Positions 34,701 through 43,040 of a stretch of 64,000 nt of DNA are shown here, one piece after another. Both the position numbers and the translations under genes were made by a program. The notes beneath the pieces are model-generated. The model saw nothing but the letters and a program-made list of their open reading frames with translations, searched no databases and was not told the origin of the DNA. Source of the DNA: Nioella aestuarii. Its GTDB lineage: Bacteria > Pseudomonadota > Alphaproteobacteria > Rhodobacterales > Rhodobacteraceae. The DNA lies in assembly GCF_050896395.1 (NCBI RefSeq), contig NZ_JBPBBA010000009.1:32479-96478 (forward strand), given 5' to 3'. Position 1 is the stretch's first letter. Every line of letters begins with the position of its first letter.

Positions 34701-36269
34701 TCATAGCCCCAATCTGACCGCAAAAGCCGGGCCAAAAGCGCGCGCAGTTACAATGCCATGCGCGGCCAGAGCCTGTAGACGTGCGGGCTGCGGGTGTTTA
34801 TCGGCGCTTGCGGCTATGCGCGCGTAGAGAGCGGCAAGCAAGGTCTGAACAGTGAGGGCCATGAAATCATGCGCCAAAGGCGTTGCGTCCCCGGCCGACA
34901 GAAGATGCGCGCGTGCGCGCTGCCACAGAGGCAACAAGCCTGAGGTATCCTCACCGGAAAGGAACGCCTCAAACGCATCACCCGGCGCGCCGGACAGCAA
35001 CCGGGTGGCAAGCATCCGTTCATGGATGCCATTCGCGCCTTCGTAAATCGCGGCAATGCGCGCGTCGCGATAGGTCTGTTCCAGCCGATATTCCGACAGG
35101 TAGCCATAGCCGCCCAGAACTTGCACCCCCAATTCCGCCGCGCGCGTTCCGGCCTCGGTGCAGGCGACTTTGGCCACGGGGGTCAAAAACTCTACCAGAT
35201 CCGGTGCGTCGCCCCGGTCCATCGCCACGCAGGCGAGGTGGCAAATGGCCCGGCCACCCATTGCGGCCGCGTCGATCTCGGTCAGCATCCGCTGCACATC
35301 GGCGTGATCGGTCAGCATCGCCGGGCTGCCGTCGGCCTTGCGGCCTTGTTGGCGCTCCGCGGCGTAATGGCTGGCGACGTCATAGGCGCGGGCGGCGTGG
35401 GCGACGCCTTGCAGCGCTACATCGGCTCGGGCGTGGTTCATCATGGTGAACATCGCCTTCAGCCCCTGCCCTTCTTCCCCAATCAGCTCTGCCTCGGCCC
35501 CGTCAAAGGCCAATTGGCAAGTAGGCGAGGCATGAAGGCCCATCTTCTCCTCTATCCGTGTCACGGTGACGGCGTTGCGGCTGCCGTCAGGGCGGGTGCA
35601 GGGGCACAGGAACAGCGACAGGCCCTTGACCCCCTCATCAGAGGTCCGGGCCAGCACAAGATGGAGGATCTTCGGGCTCAGATCCTGATCGCCACCGGAG
35701 ATAAAGATCTTCTCGCCGCTGATCTGCCAATTCCCCTCAGCCTGTACCGCGCGACATCTGATGCGGCTTAGGTCTGATCCTGCGCCCGGTTCTGTCAGGC
35801 ACATCGTGGCCAGCGTCTCGCCCGAGGCAAGGCCAGGAATGTGGCGTGCCTGTTGGTCATCCGTGCCAAAACGGGTCAGCACCCGGGTCGCGCCGGGAAC
35901 AAGACCGGTGACCATCTGCAAGCTGTGATTGGCGCCTGAAAATATCTCGGATGTGATGGCCAGCATCAGTGCGCCCATGCCTTGCCCGCCGTGATCTTCC
36001 GGGGCCGTCAGGCCCGGCCACCCCTGATCTGCATAGGCACTGTAGGCTTCTGCGAACCCGTCGGGCATCCGCACCCGCCCGTTTTCCAGCCGACATCCCT
36101 GACGATCTCCGGGTTCGTCGAGCGGCGCGAGCTCGCCTTCAGCAAAGGCCGCGAAATGCGCGCCGATCTCGCGGGCCATCTCTGCGTCCCATTCGGGGGC
36201 GGCGTCTGCGTCAGCCACATGGGTCAGGGTAAACAGAATGTCATCCAAAGGGGCTACGAAAGGTTTCAT
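34701..36269 (-). CDS. acyl-CoA dehydrogenase (DmdC/AidB-like long type)
   Basis: FAD-dependent alpha,beta-desaturation of an acyl-CoA. 522 residues from ATG 36269, longer than short-chain enzymes (about 380), with the extra C-terminal domain of DmdC-like members. Visible: GWPGLTAPEDHGGQGMGALM, CLTEPGAGSDLSRIRCRA (substrate/FAD loop), EKIFISGGDQDL, and the catalytic glutamate in AAIYEGANGIHE. Last gene of the hydroxycinnamate operon, 4 bases after the DUF3237 gene. In this context the likely substrates are arylpropionyl-CoAs such as dihydrocoumaroyl-CoA (inference). Confidence 0.87.
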   Translation of the reverse strand: MKPFVAPLDDILFTLTHVADADAAPEWDAEMAREIGAHFAAFAEGELAPLDEPGDRQGCRLENGRVRMPDGFAEAYSAYADQGWPGLTAPEDHGGQGMGALMLAITSEIFSGANHSLQMVTGLVPGATRVLTRFGTDDQQARHIPGLASGETLATMCLTEPGAGSDLSRIRCRAVQAEGNWQISGEKIFISGGDQDLSPKILHLVLARTSDEGVKGLSLFLCPCTRPDGSRNAVTVTRIEEKMGLHASPTCQLAFDGAEAELIGEEGQGLKAMFTMMNHARADVALQGVAHAARAYDVASHYAAERQQGRKADGSPAMLTDHADVQRMLTEIDAAAMGGRAICHLACVAMDRGDAPDLVEFLTPVAKVACTEAGTRAAELGVQVLGGYGYLSEYRLEQTYRDARIAAIYEGANGIHERMLATRLLSGAPGDAFEAFLSGEDTSGLLPLWQRARAHLLSAGDATPLAHDFMALTVQTLLAALYARIAASADKHPQPARLQALAAHGIVTARAFGPAFAVRLGL

Positions 36270-36273
36270 GGGA

Positions 36274-36732
36274 TCATTCCACTGCGAAGAGATGCATTTC
36301 GACGCCCGAGGCCCCGCGTGAGCCAGAGCCGACAAGGATCAGGTGATTGACCCAGGCATAGCGCGGATCGCCGCTTTCCAGCCGGGCCGTGGTGCGAAAG
36401 TAGTAAGAGCTGGTGTCAACCGCCTCGCCCCGCGCCAGCCGGGCCATGACATCGGGCGGGCCGTGCCGCACGCCCTTGTTGACGATCTCGATCAGAGCAC
36501 CTTCTGCCGTTTCCATCGCATAGCGTGTGTCGATATCGGCGGCGCCATCGGCAAAGATCGTCTGCCAGTCGGCCCCGAGGTTCAGGATCTGCCCTTCGAT
36601 CCGGCCCGTCACTTTACCGCCCAATATGGGGATGATGCGCCGCTGCCCGGCACGGCCCGGCCCCATTTCCCGCAAGGGGCCAAGCTCGACATGCAGCGTG
36701 CAGAAAGGCGTCAGGCGCGGCGCCTCCATCAC
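36274..36732 (-). CDS. DUF3237 domain protein
   Basis: 152 residues, cytoplasmic. The DUF3237 pattern is seen as the N-terminal beta strand LHVELGPLREMGPGRAGQRR, GRIEGQILNLGADWQTIFAD, TRYAMETAEGALIEIVNKGV, and the C-terminal YAWVNHLILVGSGSR. The family has no settled function but is frequent in aromatic-degradation clusters. The start overlaps the stop of the amidohydrolase by 4 bases (ATGA), so the two are tightly coupled and may act on the same intermediate. Confidence 0.8.
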   Translation of the reverse strand: MMEAPRLTPFCTLHVELGPLREMGPGRAGQRRIIPILGGKVTGRIEGQILNLGADWQTIFADGAADIDTRYAMETAEGALIEIVNKGVRHGPPDVMARLARGEAVDTSSYYFRTTARLESGDPRYAWVNHLILVGSGSRGASGVEMHLFAVE

Positions 36733-37601
36733 GCCAACCCCAAAAGCCGTGCCGCGTTGCCCTTGATGATGTCTTCGCGCAGGTGATCCTTGATGGCGAT
36801 CTTCTCGAAGTCGGACAGCCAGCGTTCGGGAGTGATCATCGGCCAGTCCGACCCGAACAGAACCTTCTTCTTCAGGATCGAATTGCAGTAACGCACGAGG
36901 ATTTCGGGGAAATATTTCGGCGACCAGCCCGACAGGTCGATATAGACATTGGGCTTGTGTTGCGCGACGGCCAGCGCCTCTTCCTGCCAGGGGAAAGACG
37001 GGTGTGCGAGGATGATCTTGAGGTCGGGGAAATCGACTGCCACGTCATCCATATACATCGGGTTGGAATATTTCAGCCGCATCCCGTTGCCGCCCTTCAT
37101 GCCGCTGCCGACGCCGGTCTGGCCGGTGTGAAACAGCGCGATGCCCCCTTCGTCCTCGATGGCACGGTAGAGGTCGTAGGCCATGCGGTCATTGGCATAG
37201 AAGCCTTGCATCGTGGGATGGAACTTGAACCCCTTGATGCCGAAATCGCGCATCAGGCGCTTGGCTTCGCGCACACCCATCTTGCCCTTCCATGGGTCAA
37301 TGGATGCGAAGGGGATCAGCACGTCTGAATTTTCCGCCGCCAGTTCGGCCACTTCCTCGTTCTTGTAGCGCCGGTAGCCGGTTTCGCGTTCCGCATCGAC
37401 GGGGAAGATCACCGCGGCGATGTTCTGTTCGCGGTAGTGCTGCGCGGTCTGGGGGACCGTGGGCGGGTGCTGCCACGGCGCGCCGAAATAGCTGGCCATG
37501 GTGGCTTGCAGATCATCATAGCCGTCATCGGCATGACAGCCGCAAGGTTCCTCGGCATGGGTGTGGATGTCGATCGCGCGGATTTTTGTCAGGTCTACCA
37601 T
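36729..37601 (-). CDS. amidohydrolase, probable hydroxyphenyl-beta-ketoacyl-CoA hydrolase
   Basis: 290 residues of the amidohydrolase-2 family (ACMSD/gamma-resorcylate decarboxylase-like barrel). The metal H-x-H is at residues 13-15 (AIDIHTHAEEPCGCH), with a further histidine in ILAHPSFPWQEE and the terminal aspartate in LFGSDWPMITPERW. Closely reminiscent of CouO-type 4-hydroxyphenyl-beta-ketoacyl-CoA hydrolases, which cut the beta-ketoacyl-CoA to 4-hydroxybenzoate and acetyl-CoA in Rhodococcus coumarate degradation. The neighbours (CoA synthetase, crotonase, SDR, MarR) match that pathway. Assignment by resemblance and context. Confidence 0.75.
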   Translation of the reverse strand: MVDLTKIRAIDIHTHAEEPCGCHADDGYDDLQATMASYFGAPWQHPPTVPQTAQHYREQNIAAVIFPVDAERETGYRRYKNEEVAELAAENSDVLIPFASIDPWKGKMGVREAKRLMRDFGIKGFKFHPTMQGFYANDRMAYDLYRAIEDEGGIALFHTGQTGVGSGMKGGNGMRLKYSNPMYMDDVAVDFPDLKIILAHPSFPWQEEALAVAQHKPNVYIDLSGWSPKYFPEILVRYCNSILKKKVLFGSDWPMITPERWLSDFEKIAIKDHLREDIIKGNAARLLGLA

Positions 37602-37613
37602 AGGTTTGGCCCT

Positions 37614-39440
37614 TCAGATCGTTGTGACGCAAGCGTCGTTATCCGCATAGAGCCGGGCCAGAAGCCCCGCCCTAAGGGTCAGCACCTTGCGGAAGTTGAG
37701 ATTGCCCTTGGCGGTCATTTCACCGTCGGGCATGGAGGGCGGATCGGCCAGCACGATGGCGCGCGCCACGCGGGTGGAGCTGCCGCTGATCTCGCGGGCA
37801 CGTTCTGCAAGACGGCGGTGGATATCCCCCAACAGCAGCGGATCAGACAACGCGCCGTCGGTGGAGTCGGTTGCAAAGCCCTCGGCTTTCAGTTCCGCCA
37901 TATTGGGGAAGATCATCACCCCGATCTCATCGCGGTCGGCCCCGGTGATCACCAGATCCGACGCCAGCGGCGAAAGACAGGCCAGCATGTCGATCCGCAA
38001 CTGGGCGGCGCGGACCCAGGTGCCGGTCAGCAGTTTGAAATCCTCGGAAATCCGGCCATCGAACTTCATGCCCTTGTTGGCATCGTCAGGATCCACGAAC
38101 ACCATCGCGTCACCAGTGATGAAATAGCCCTCATCATCGAACGCCTCGGCCGTTTTGGCGGCATCCTCGAAATATCCGGGCATGATGTTGGGGCCTTTGA
38201 CCCGCACCTCGCAGCGCATGTCGGCATCGGGCAACAGCTTGACGGTGCACCCCGGCAACGGCACACCGACCACGCCAGACCTGTCGATCGGCTCATGTTG
38301 CAGCATCACCGCAGGCGCGGTTTCGGTCAGGCCCCAGCTGGTGGTGATCAGCGGCACCTCGCCCTTGATCTCCATCGCGATCGCCTCGAACCCCTGCCAG
38401 ATATCCTGCGGCAGCGACGCGCCCGCGTAGAAGATCAGGTCGAGATCGGCAAAGAACCGGCGGCGCAGGTCATCATCGGCCTTCAGCGCCTTCAGCAGCA
38501 TTCCGTAGCCCACAGGCACATTGAAGCTGAGCGTTCCGGTCATCAGCGCAAGGTTTTCCAACGTGCGGTCAAACAGGCCCTGAACCGGCTTGCCATCGTC
38601 AACATAAAGCGAACCGCCATTGGCCAGCATCATGTTGAAATTATGCGACCCGCCAAAGACGTGGTTCCACGGCAGCCAGTCCACAATGCGCGGCGGGCGT
38701 TCGCGCAGCAACGGCATTGCGTCGGCCAGTTGGGTCTGGTTCACGCACATCATGCCTTGCGTCGTCAAAACCCCCTTGGGCGAAGAGGTGGAGCCCGAAG
38801 TCATCAGGATTTTAACCACCGTGTCCGGGGTAACAGCCTCGAACGCGTCATCGAGGCTGACGCTGCCATCGCCCTGAAGCAAAGCCTCGAACGGCGTAAC
38901 ACCGGGGCGACCATGGGCGTGGCTGGCGACGATCTCGATCCCGTCGAAACAGTCCAGCGCCAGCGCCTCGGCGTATTGCGCGGCATCAATTGTGTAGGCC
39001 ATCGCCGGGCGCACCAGTTCCACCGCATGGCGCAACCGGCCATGGGCCCCGTGGATCAGGGAATATTGCTCGGCCACCGGGACCGTAGGAATGCCGGCAT
39101 ATTGCCCGGCAAGCGCCAACAGTCCGTGATCCACCCCGTTGCCCGACAGGATCATGATCGGGGTGTCGGCATCCAGGCCCCGCGCCAGCAGGCTTGCCGC
39201 CAGCACGCGCACCTGTTCCAGCGTCTCGCGATAGGTCACAGTCCGCCAGCCCGCGCCGCTGCGTTCAGCCAGGAACACCCGGTCAGGTGCCTCAATGGCC
39301 CATCTGTGCAGCCAGTCGCCCGTTCGTTTCATCACCGGACCAAGGTGGATGTCCGAATGCAGCAGGATGGACCCATCGGCACGGGTGTCAGCGGTGACGG
39401 AATGGGGCAGGAAATTGGGTGTACGCTTCATGGCGGTCAT
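37614..39440 (-). CDS. feruloyl-CoA synthetase (hydroxycinnamate-CoA ligase)
   Basis: ATP-dependent activation of ferulate/p-coumarate to the CoA thioester. 608 residues of the adenylate-forming family; the P-loop motif is VKILMTSGSTSSPKGVLTTQ, then TSWGLTETAPAVM (A5-like), YFITGDAMVFVDPDD (A7), and the feruloyl-CoA synthetase-type N-terminus ILLHSDIHLGPVMKRTGDWL. The start overlaps the MarR gene stop by 4 bases. First committed enzyme of the operon. Acceptance of cinnamate-class acids is inferred from family and neighbours; the exact range is unknown. Confidence 0.87.
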   Translation of the reverse strand: MTAMKRTPNFLPHSVTADTRADGSILLHSDIHLGPVMKRTGDWLHRWAIEAPDRVFLAERSGAGWRTVTYRETLEQVRVLAASLLARGLDADTPIMILSGNGVDHGLLALAGQYAGIPTVPVAEQYSLIHGAHGRLRHAVELVRPAMAYTIDAAQYAEALALDCFDGIEIVASHAHGRPGVTPFEALLQGDGSVSLDDAFEAVTPDTVVKILMTSGSTSSPKGVLTTQGMMCVNQTQLADAMPLLRERPPRIVDWLPWNHVFGGSHNFNMMLANGGSLYVDDGKPVQGLFDRTLENLALMTGTLSFNVPVGYGMLLKALKADDDLRRRFFADLDLIFYAGASLPQDIWQGFEAIAMEIKGEVPLITTSWGLTETAPAVMLQHEPIDRSGVVGVPLPGCTVKLLPDADMRCEVRVKGPNIMPGYFEDAAKTAEAFDDEGYFITGDAMVFVDPDDANKGMKFDGRISEDFKLLTGTWVRAAQLRIDMLACLSPLASDLVITGADRDEIGVMIFPNMAELKAEGFATDSTDGALSDPLLLGDIHRRLAERAREISGSSTRVARAIVLADPPSMPDGEMTAKGNLNFRKVLTLRAGLLARLYADNDACVTTI

Positions 39441-39919
39441 TCCTTCAGGCCCTTGGCCTCGATCTGGCGCAGAACATCCAGAGCCTGCGCGTATTCTGTC
39501 ATCCCCACTCCTTGAAGAAGCCGGGCTTCATGGGATTTCACCGCCTCGATCGCGCGGGCACATAGCTGCCGCCCGGCCAGGGTCGGCACCAGCGCATAGG
39601 CGCGCCGGTCGGTTGGGACTTTTTCCCGCAAAATCAGGTCGCGGCCCTCCAGCTCGTCTATGATGACGACCAGATTGGGCCGCTCGATATCCATTGCGGC
39701 GGCCAGTTGCGATTGGCGTAGACCGGGATTGTCGACAATCAGGACAAGCGCCGAATAGGTGACCATCCGCAGGTCAAACGGCTTCAAAGTGGCGGCCAGA
39801 TCGGCCTGCACCACGTTGAAGGCGCGTTTCATGTGGTAGCCGACGAACCCACGCAAGGTCTCGTCTGACACGCGGGTCACAACGGGCGGCACTGGGTTGG
39901 GTTTGCTCATGCGGGTCAT
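39437..39919 (-). CDS. MarR family regulator of the hydroxycinnamate operon
   Basis: 160 residues with the MarR winged helix: VDNPGLRQSQLAAAMDIERP then VVIIDELEGRDLILREKVPTDRRAYALV (wing with the DRR motif). It lies inside the operon it probably controls, overlapping the crotonase and synthetase genes by 4 bases on each side. A CouR/FerR-like repressor released by the hydroxycinnamoyl-CoA product of the adjacent synthetase is the expected model. The 21-bp palindromes at 41483-41503 and 44834-44854 are its likely operators. Confidence 0.88.
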   Translation of the reverse strand: MTRMSKPNPVPPVVTRVSDETLRGFVGYHMKRAFNVVQADLAATLKPFDLRMVTYSALVLIVDNPGLRQSQLAAAMDIERPNLVVIIDELEGRDLILREKVPTDRRAYALVPTLAGRQLCARAIEAVKSHEARLLQGVGMTEYAQALDVLRQIEAKGLKE

Positions 39920-40680
39920 CCGAATTTCGGGTCGCGTTTTTGCAGGAAGGCCTGCAACCCCTCGATCGCGTGGGGGCTGGTCTGGGTCAGGGCCGCGCAG
40001 AGGCTTTCGGTGAACAGGCCATCAGCCTTGGACATATCCTCGATGCGGGAAATCGCCTGGATCATGATGTAGTTCGACAAGGGTGCATTCGACGCGATCT
40101 GAGCCGCCAGTTTGCGTGCCAGCGGCAGCGCCTCACCTTCACCGACGCTGTAATGGGTCAGACCAAGCGACAGCCCTTCGGCAGCGCCATATTTGCGGCC
40201 GGTCAGCATCATCTCGACCATCCGGTCAGCTCCCAGAATGCGCCCCACCCGGACCGACGCGCCGCCGCCCACATAGATGCCGCGCTTGCCCTCGGGCAGT
40301 TGGAAGATCGTCGAAGGCTCGGCGATGCGCACATGGGTGGACGTGGCCAGTTCCAACCCGCCACCGATGACCGCGCCGAACATGGCGGATACAACCGGCA
40401 GCCCGCCATACTGGATCTTGTCCATGATCGCGTGCCAGCCGCGAGAATGGCGCATGGTGCCCTCTGCGTCGCGCTGCTGATGTTCGGCCAGATCGAGGCC
40501 AGAGCAATAATGCCCTGCCGTGCCTGTCAGGATGACGACCTTTACCTCCTCGGGCGGGTTGGAAAAGAACGCGTCAATCTCGTGCAGAAGCGCGTCGCAC
40601 ATGGCGTTGCGCTTGCCGGGGCGGTTCACGGTGAGGGTGGCAATGCCGTCCTCGATCTCGATTTTCAGGATATCTGACAT
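39916..40680 (-). CDS. crotonase-type enoyl-CoA hydratase
   Basis: Adds water to the hydroxycinnamoyl-CoA double bond. 254 residues; crotonase features are TLTVNRPGKRNAMCDAL, VVILTGTAGHYCSGLDLAEH (oxyanion hole), AMFGAVIGGGLELATSTHVR and LPEGKRGIYVGGGASV with an acidic catalytic residue. The pattern differs from the hydratase-lyases (HCHL/Ech) that yield vanillin directly, and the presence of an adjacent dehydrogenase and hydrolase favours a beta-oxidation-type hydratase (CouM-like). It overlaps the MarR gene. Confidence 0.85.
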   Translation of the reverse strand: MSDILKIEIEDGIATLTVNRPGKRNAMCDALLHEIDAFFSNPPEEVKVVILTGTAGHYCSGLDLAEHQQRDAEGTMRHSRGWHAIMDKIQYGGLPVVSAMFGAVIGGGLELATSTHVRIAEPSTIFQLPEGKRGIYVGGGASVRVGRILGADRMVEMMLTGRKYGAAEGLSLGLTHYSVGEGEALPLARKLAAQIASNAPLSNYIMIQAISRIEDMSKADGLFTESLCAALTQTSPHAIEGLQAFLQKRDPKFG

Positions 40681-40689
40681 GTGGAGCCT

Positions 40690-41454
40690 TCAGCGCGGAG
40701 GCAGCCGGACCGCGCCATCGAGGCGGATCGTGGTGCCGTTAAGGTAAGAGTTTTCGATGATCTGGGCGGCCATGAGCGCGTATTCTTCCGGCTGGCCAAG
40801 CCGCGCCGGAAAGGGGATGTTCGCGGTGATCTGGGCAGTGACCTCTTCAGGCAGACCCTCCATCATCGGGGTGTGAAAAAGCCCTGGCGCAATGGCCATA
40901 ACGCGAATGCCGGACCGGGCGAATTCCCGCGCGGCCGGCAGGCACATGGCGGCAATGGCGCCTTTCGAGGCCGCATAGGCCGCCTGCCCCAACTGCCCGT
41001 CCTGATACGCGACGGATGCGGTGTTGATGATCACGCCGCGTTCGCCGGTCTCGGTCGGATCAAGCTCGGACATCAGCCGGGCCGCGTGGCTCATCACATT
41101 ATAGGTGCCGAAAAGGTTCACACGCAGGGTGCGTTCGAAGACGTCGAAGGACATTTTGCCCTCGCGCCCCACGATCCGGGCCGCCATGCCGACGCCTGCA
41201 CAGTTCACCGCGATGCGCGCCGCCTGACCAAAGCGGTCTGCCACCTGGTCCACGGCTGCCCCCACGGCGGATTCATCGCTGACATCGACCTGCCATGCGG
41301 CACCGCCAATCTCGGCCGCCACGGTCTCTGCCCGCGCGCCATCATAGTCGAGGATCGCAACAGTCGCGCCCTGCCCTGCCAGATGCCGCGCGGTTGCAGC
41401 CCCAAGGCCCGACCCGCCACCGGTGACGATGGCCACCTGATCTTGAATACGCAT
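40690..41454 (-). CDS. SDR family beta-hydroxyacyl-CoA dehydrogenase
   Basis: 254 residues from ATG 41454 (AAGGGAG site), the first gene of the hydroxycinnamate operon. NAD-binding TGGGSGLGAATARHLAGQGA at residues 10-29, DYDGARAETVAAE suggesting NAD preference (acid at the end of beta2), and the catalytic Y-x-x-x-K in AAYAASKGAIAAM. Resembles HSD17B10/3-hydroxyacyl-CoA dehydrogenase type II. In this setting it would oxidise the beta-hydroxy-arylpropionyl-CoA to the beta-keto form (CouN-like role, inferred). Confidence 0.86.
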   Translation of the reverse strand: MRIQDQVAIVTGGGSGLGAATARHLAGQGATVAILDYDGARAETVAAEIGGAAWQVDVSDESAVGAAVDQVADRFGQAARIAVNCAGVGMAARIVGREGKMSFDVFERTLRVNLFGTYNVMSHAARLMSELDPTETGERGVIINTASVAYQDGQLGQAAYAASKGAIAAMCLPAAREFARSGIRVMAIAPGLFHTPMMEGLPEEVTAQITANIPFPARLGQPEEYALMAAQIIENSYLNGTTIRLDGAVRLPPR

Positions 41455-41479
41455 GGGCGACTCCCTTCCTTTTCTTTTC

Positions 41480-41509
41480 ATAATAGTTATGTCACATAAC
41501 TATATTGAA
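41480..41509 (-). promoter_or_regulatory. promoter and MarR-type operator of the hydroxycinnamate operon
   Basis: A perfect 21-bp palindrome, ATAGTTATGT-C-ACATAACTAT, lies at 41483-41503. Read leftwards, a -35-like TTCAAT (41509-41504) and -10 TATTAT (41485-41480) flank it with an 18-base spacer, so a bound repressor would block RNA polymerase. The SDR gene starts 26 bases further on. A near-copy precedes the TRAP operon. Confidence 0.75.
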
Positions 41510-41517
41510 CGCAAGAA

Positions 41518-41537
41518 CCCCCGGCCGTGACCGGGGG
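41518..41537 (-). terminator. hairpin after the TRAP operon
   Basis: CCCCCGG-CCGTGA-CCGGGGG, a 7-bp all-GC stem starting 11 bases beyond the stop of the TRAP permease gene, followed leftwards by TTCTT. The T-run is weak, so termination may be partial, before the SDR promoter. Confidence 0.6.
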
Positions 41538-41547
41538 CTCGTTTCCG

Positions 41548-43038
41548 CTAAAGCGGTAGCAGGAACAGCGTGATCGCCGGGAACAGCACCAGGATCACAA
41601 CGCGCACGAGGTCTGAGGTGACGAAGTACATCACCGCCTTGTAGGTCTCGACCATCGGCGTTTCCCGGTCCATCGCGTTGATGATGAACAGGTTCATGCC
41701 AACGGGCGGCGTAATCAGGCCAACCTCGACGACGATCAGCACCAGGATACCGAACCAGATCGCGGTTCTGGTCGAAACCACATCTTCGAGCTGGTACTCG
41801 GTAACGGGGCGCATACCCAGGTCGCGGAACTGGTCGCGGGTCAGTTCGGTGCCCGCTGCCAGCAGATCCTGCGCTTGCCTTATCAGCTCTGGCGCCGCAT
41901 CCAACCCTTGGGCAATCGCCGCCTCCAGACGCACGGACTGAAGGCTGATCATGTCAACAAGTCCGAAATCCAGAACCGAGATAACCGGGAAGAAGATCGG
42001 GATCGTCAGCAGGATCATCGACAGCGAGTCCATCAGGCACCCGAAGACGAGGTAGAAGATCAGGATCAGCGTGAGGATCATCCAAGGCGAGAAGCCTTGC
42101 GCCAGGACGAACTCTGACAAGGTTTGCGGCACCTGGCTAAGGGCAAGGAACCCGTTATAGAGATGCGCCCCAAGCACGATGAAAAAGATCATCGCGGTGC
42201 CAATGGCGGTGGCGATGATGCTTTCCTTGAACACTTTCCAAGTCAGCGTTCCGTTGAAGAAGGCAATCAACCCGGTGCCGAATGCGCCGACGGATGCGCC
42301 CTCGGTCGGCGTGAACCAGCCCAGATAGATGCCCCCGACGACAAGTCCGAAGACAAGGATCACCGGCCAGACATCGACCATGGCGCGCAACCGCTCGGCC
42401 ATGGGAACCGGAGGCCGGGTGCCCGCCGCACCGGGATTGATGCGCACATAGATCGAGATTGTGATGATATAGCCGATCGCCGCCAGAATGCCCGGCACAA
42501 GCGCCGCAAGGAACAGCGAGGCAATGTTCTGTTCCGTCAGGATCGCGTAGATCACCAGGATCACCGATGGCGGAATGAGAATGCCGAGCGTACCGCCCGC
42601 GGCCAGCGTGGCGGTCGAAAAGCCGCCGGAATAGCCATAACGCTTGAGCTCTGGCAATGCGACGCGGCCCATTGTGGCGGCGGTGGCCAGCGACGAACCA
42701 CAGATCGCGCCAAAGCCCGCGCAGGCCCCGACCGAGGCCATGGCGACCCCGCCCTTGCGGTGCCCAAGCCAGCTTTCCGCCGCCTTGAACAGAGCCGTGG
42801 ACATGCCCGACAGGGTCGCAAACTGGCCCATCAGCAGGAACATCGGCACGATGGACAGCGAATAGCTGGAGAAGGTGGTGAAGGTTTCTGTCTTCAGGCG
42901 CGCCATGAACATCGAGGTGTCGCCAGTGGCCATCCACAGGCCACCCACACCGGCAAGGAACATCGCCAGACCAATGGGCATACGCAGAAAGATCAGCAGA
43001 AGGAGGACCGGGAAGGACCAGGCCCCAAGCTCGAACAT
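41548..43038 (-). CDS. TRAP transporter large permease subunit (DctM-like)
   Basis: Sodium- or proton-coupled translocation subunit of a tripartite ATP-independent transporter. 496 residues from ATG 43038 with about 12 hydrophobic helices. Family phrases: FLRMPIGLAMFLAGVGGLWM, GACAGFGAICGSSLATAATM, GGTLGILIPPSVILVIYAIL, LITPPVGMNLFI. It is longer than usual (about 430) because roughly 55 hydrophilic residues, about 370-425, separate helices that are normally adjacent. It follows DctQ by 2 bases and ends before a hairpin. Confidence 0.92.
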   Translation of the reverse strand: MFELGAWSFPVLLLLIFLRMPIGLAMFLAGVGGLWMATGDTSMFMARLKTETFTTFSSYSLSIVPMFLLMGQFATLSGMSTALFKAAESWLGHRKGGVAMASVGACAGFGAICGSSLATAATMGRVALPELKRYGYSGGFSTATLAAGGTLGILIPPSVILVIYAILTEQNIASLFLAALVPGILAAIGYIITISIYVRINPGAAGTRPPVPMAERLRAMVDVWPVILVFGLVVGGIYLGWFTPTEGASVGAFGTGLIAFFNGTLTWKVFKESIIATAIGTAMIFFIVLGAHLYNGFLALSQVPQTLSEFVLAQGFSPWMILTLILIFYLVFGCLMDSLSMILLTIPIFFPVISVLDFGLVDMISLQSVRLEAAIAQGLDAAPELIRQAQDLLAAGTELTRDQFRDLGMRPVTEYQLEDVVSTRTAIWFGILVLIVVEVGLITPPVGMNLFIINAMDRETPMVETYKAVMYFVTSDLVRVVILVLFPAITLFLLPL

Positions 43039-43040
43039 CG

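Noticed and set aside
37437..39515. 692-codon open frame on the plus strand opposite the CoA synthetase gene
   Set aside because: Composition-driven shadow frame; the opposite strand encodes a complete adenylate-forming enzyme.
39916..40680. Feruloyl-CoA hydratase/lyase (Ech/HCHL)
   Set aside because: The crotonase lacks the characteristic HCHL pattern, no vanillin dehydrogenase gene is present, and the operon has an SDR and a hydrolase that fit beta-oxidation instead.
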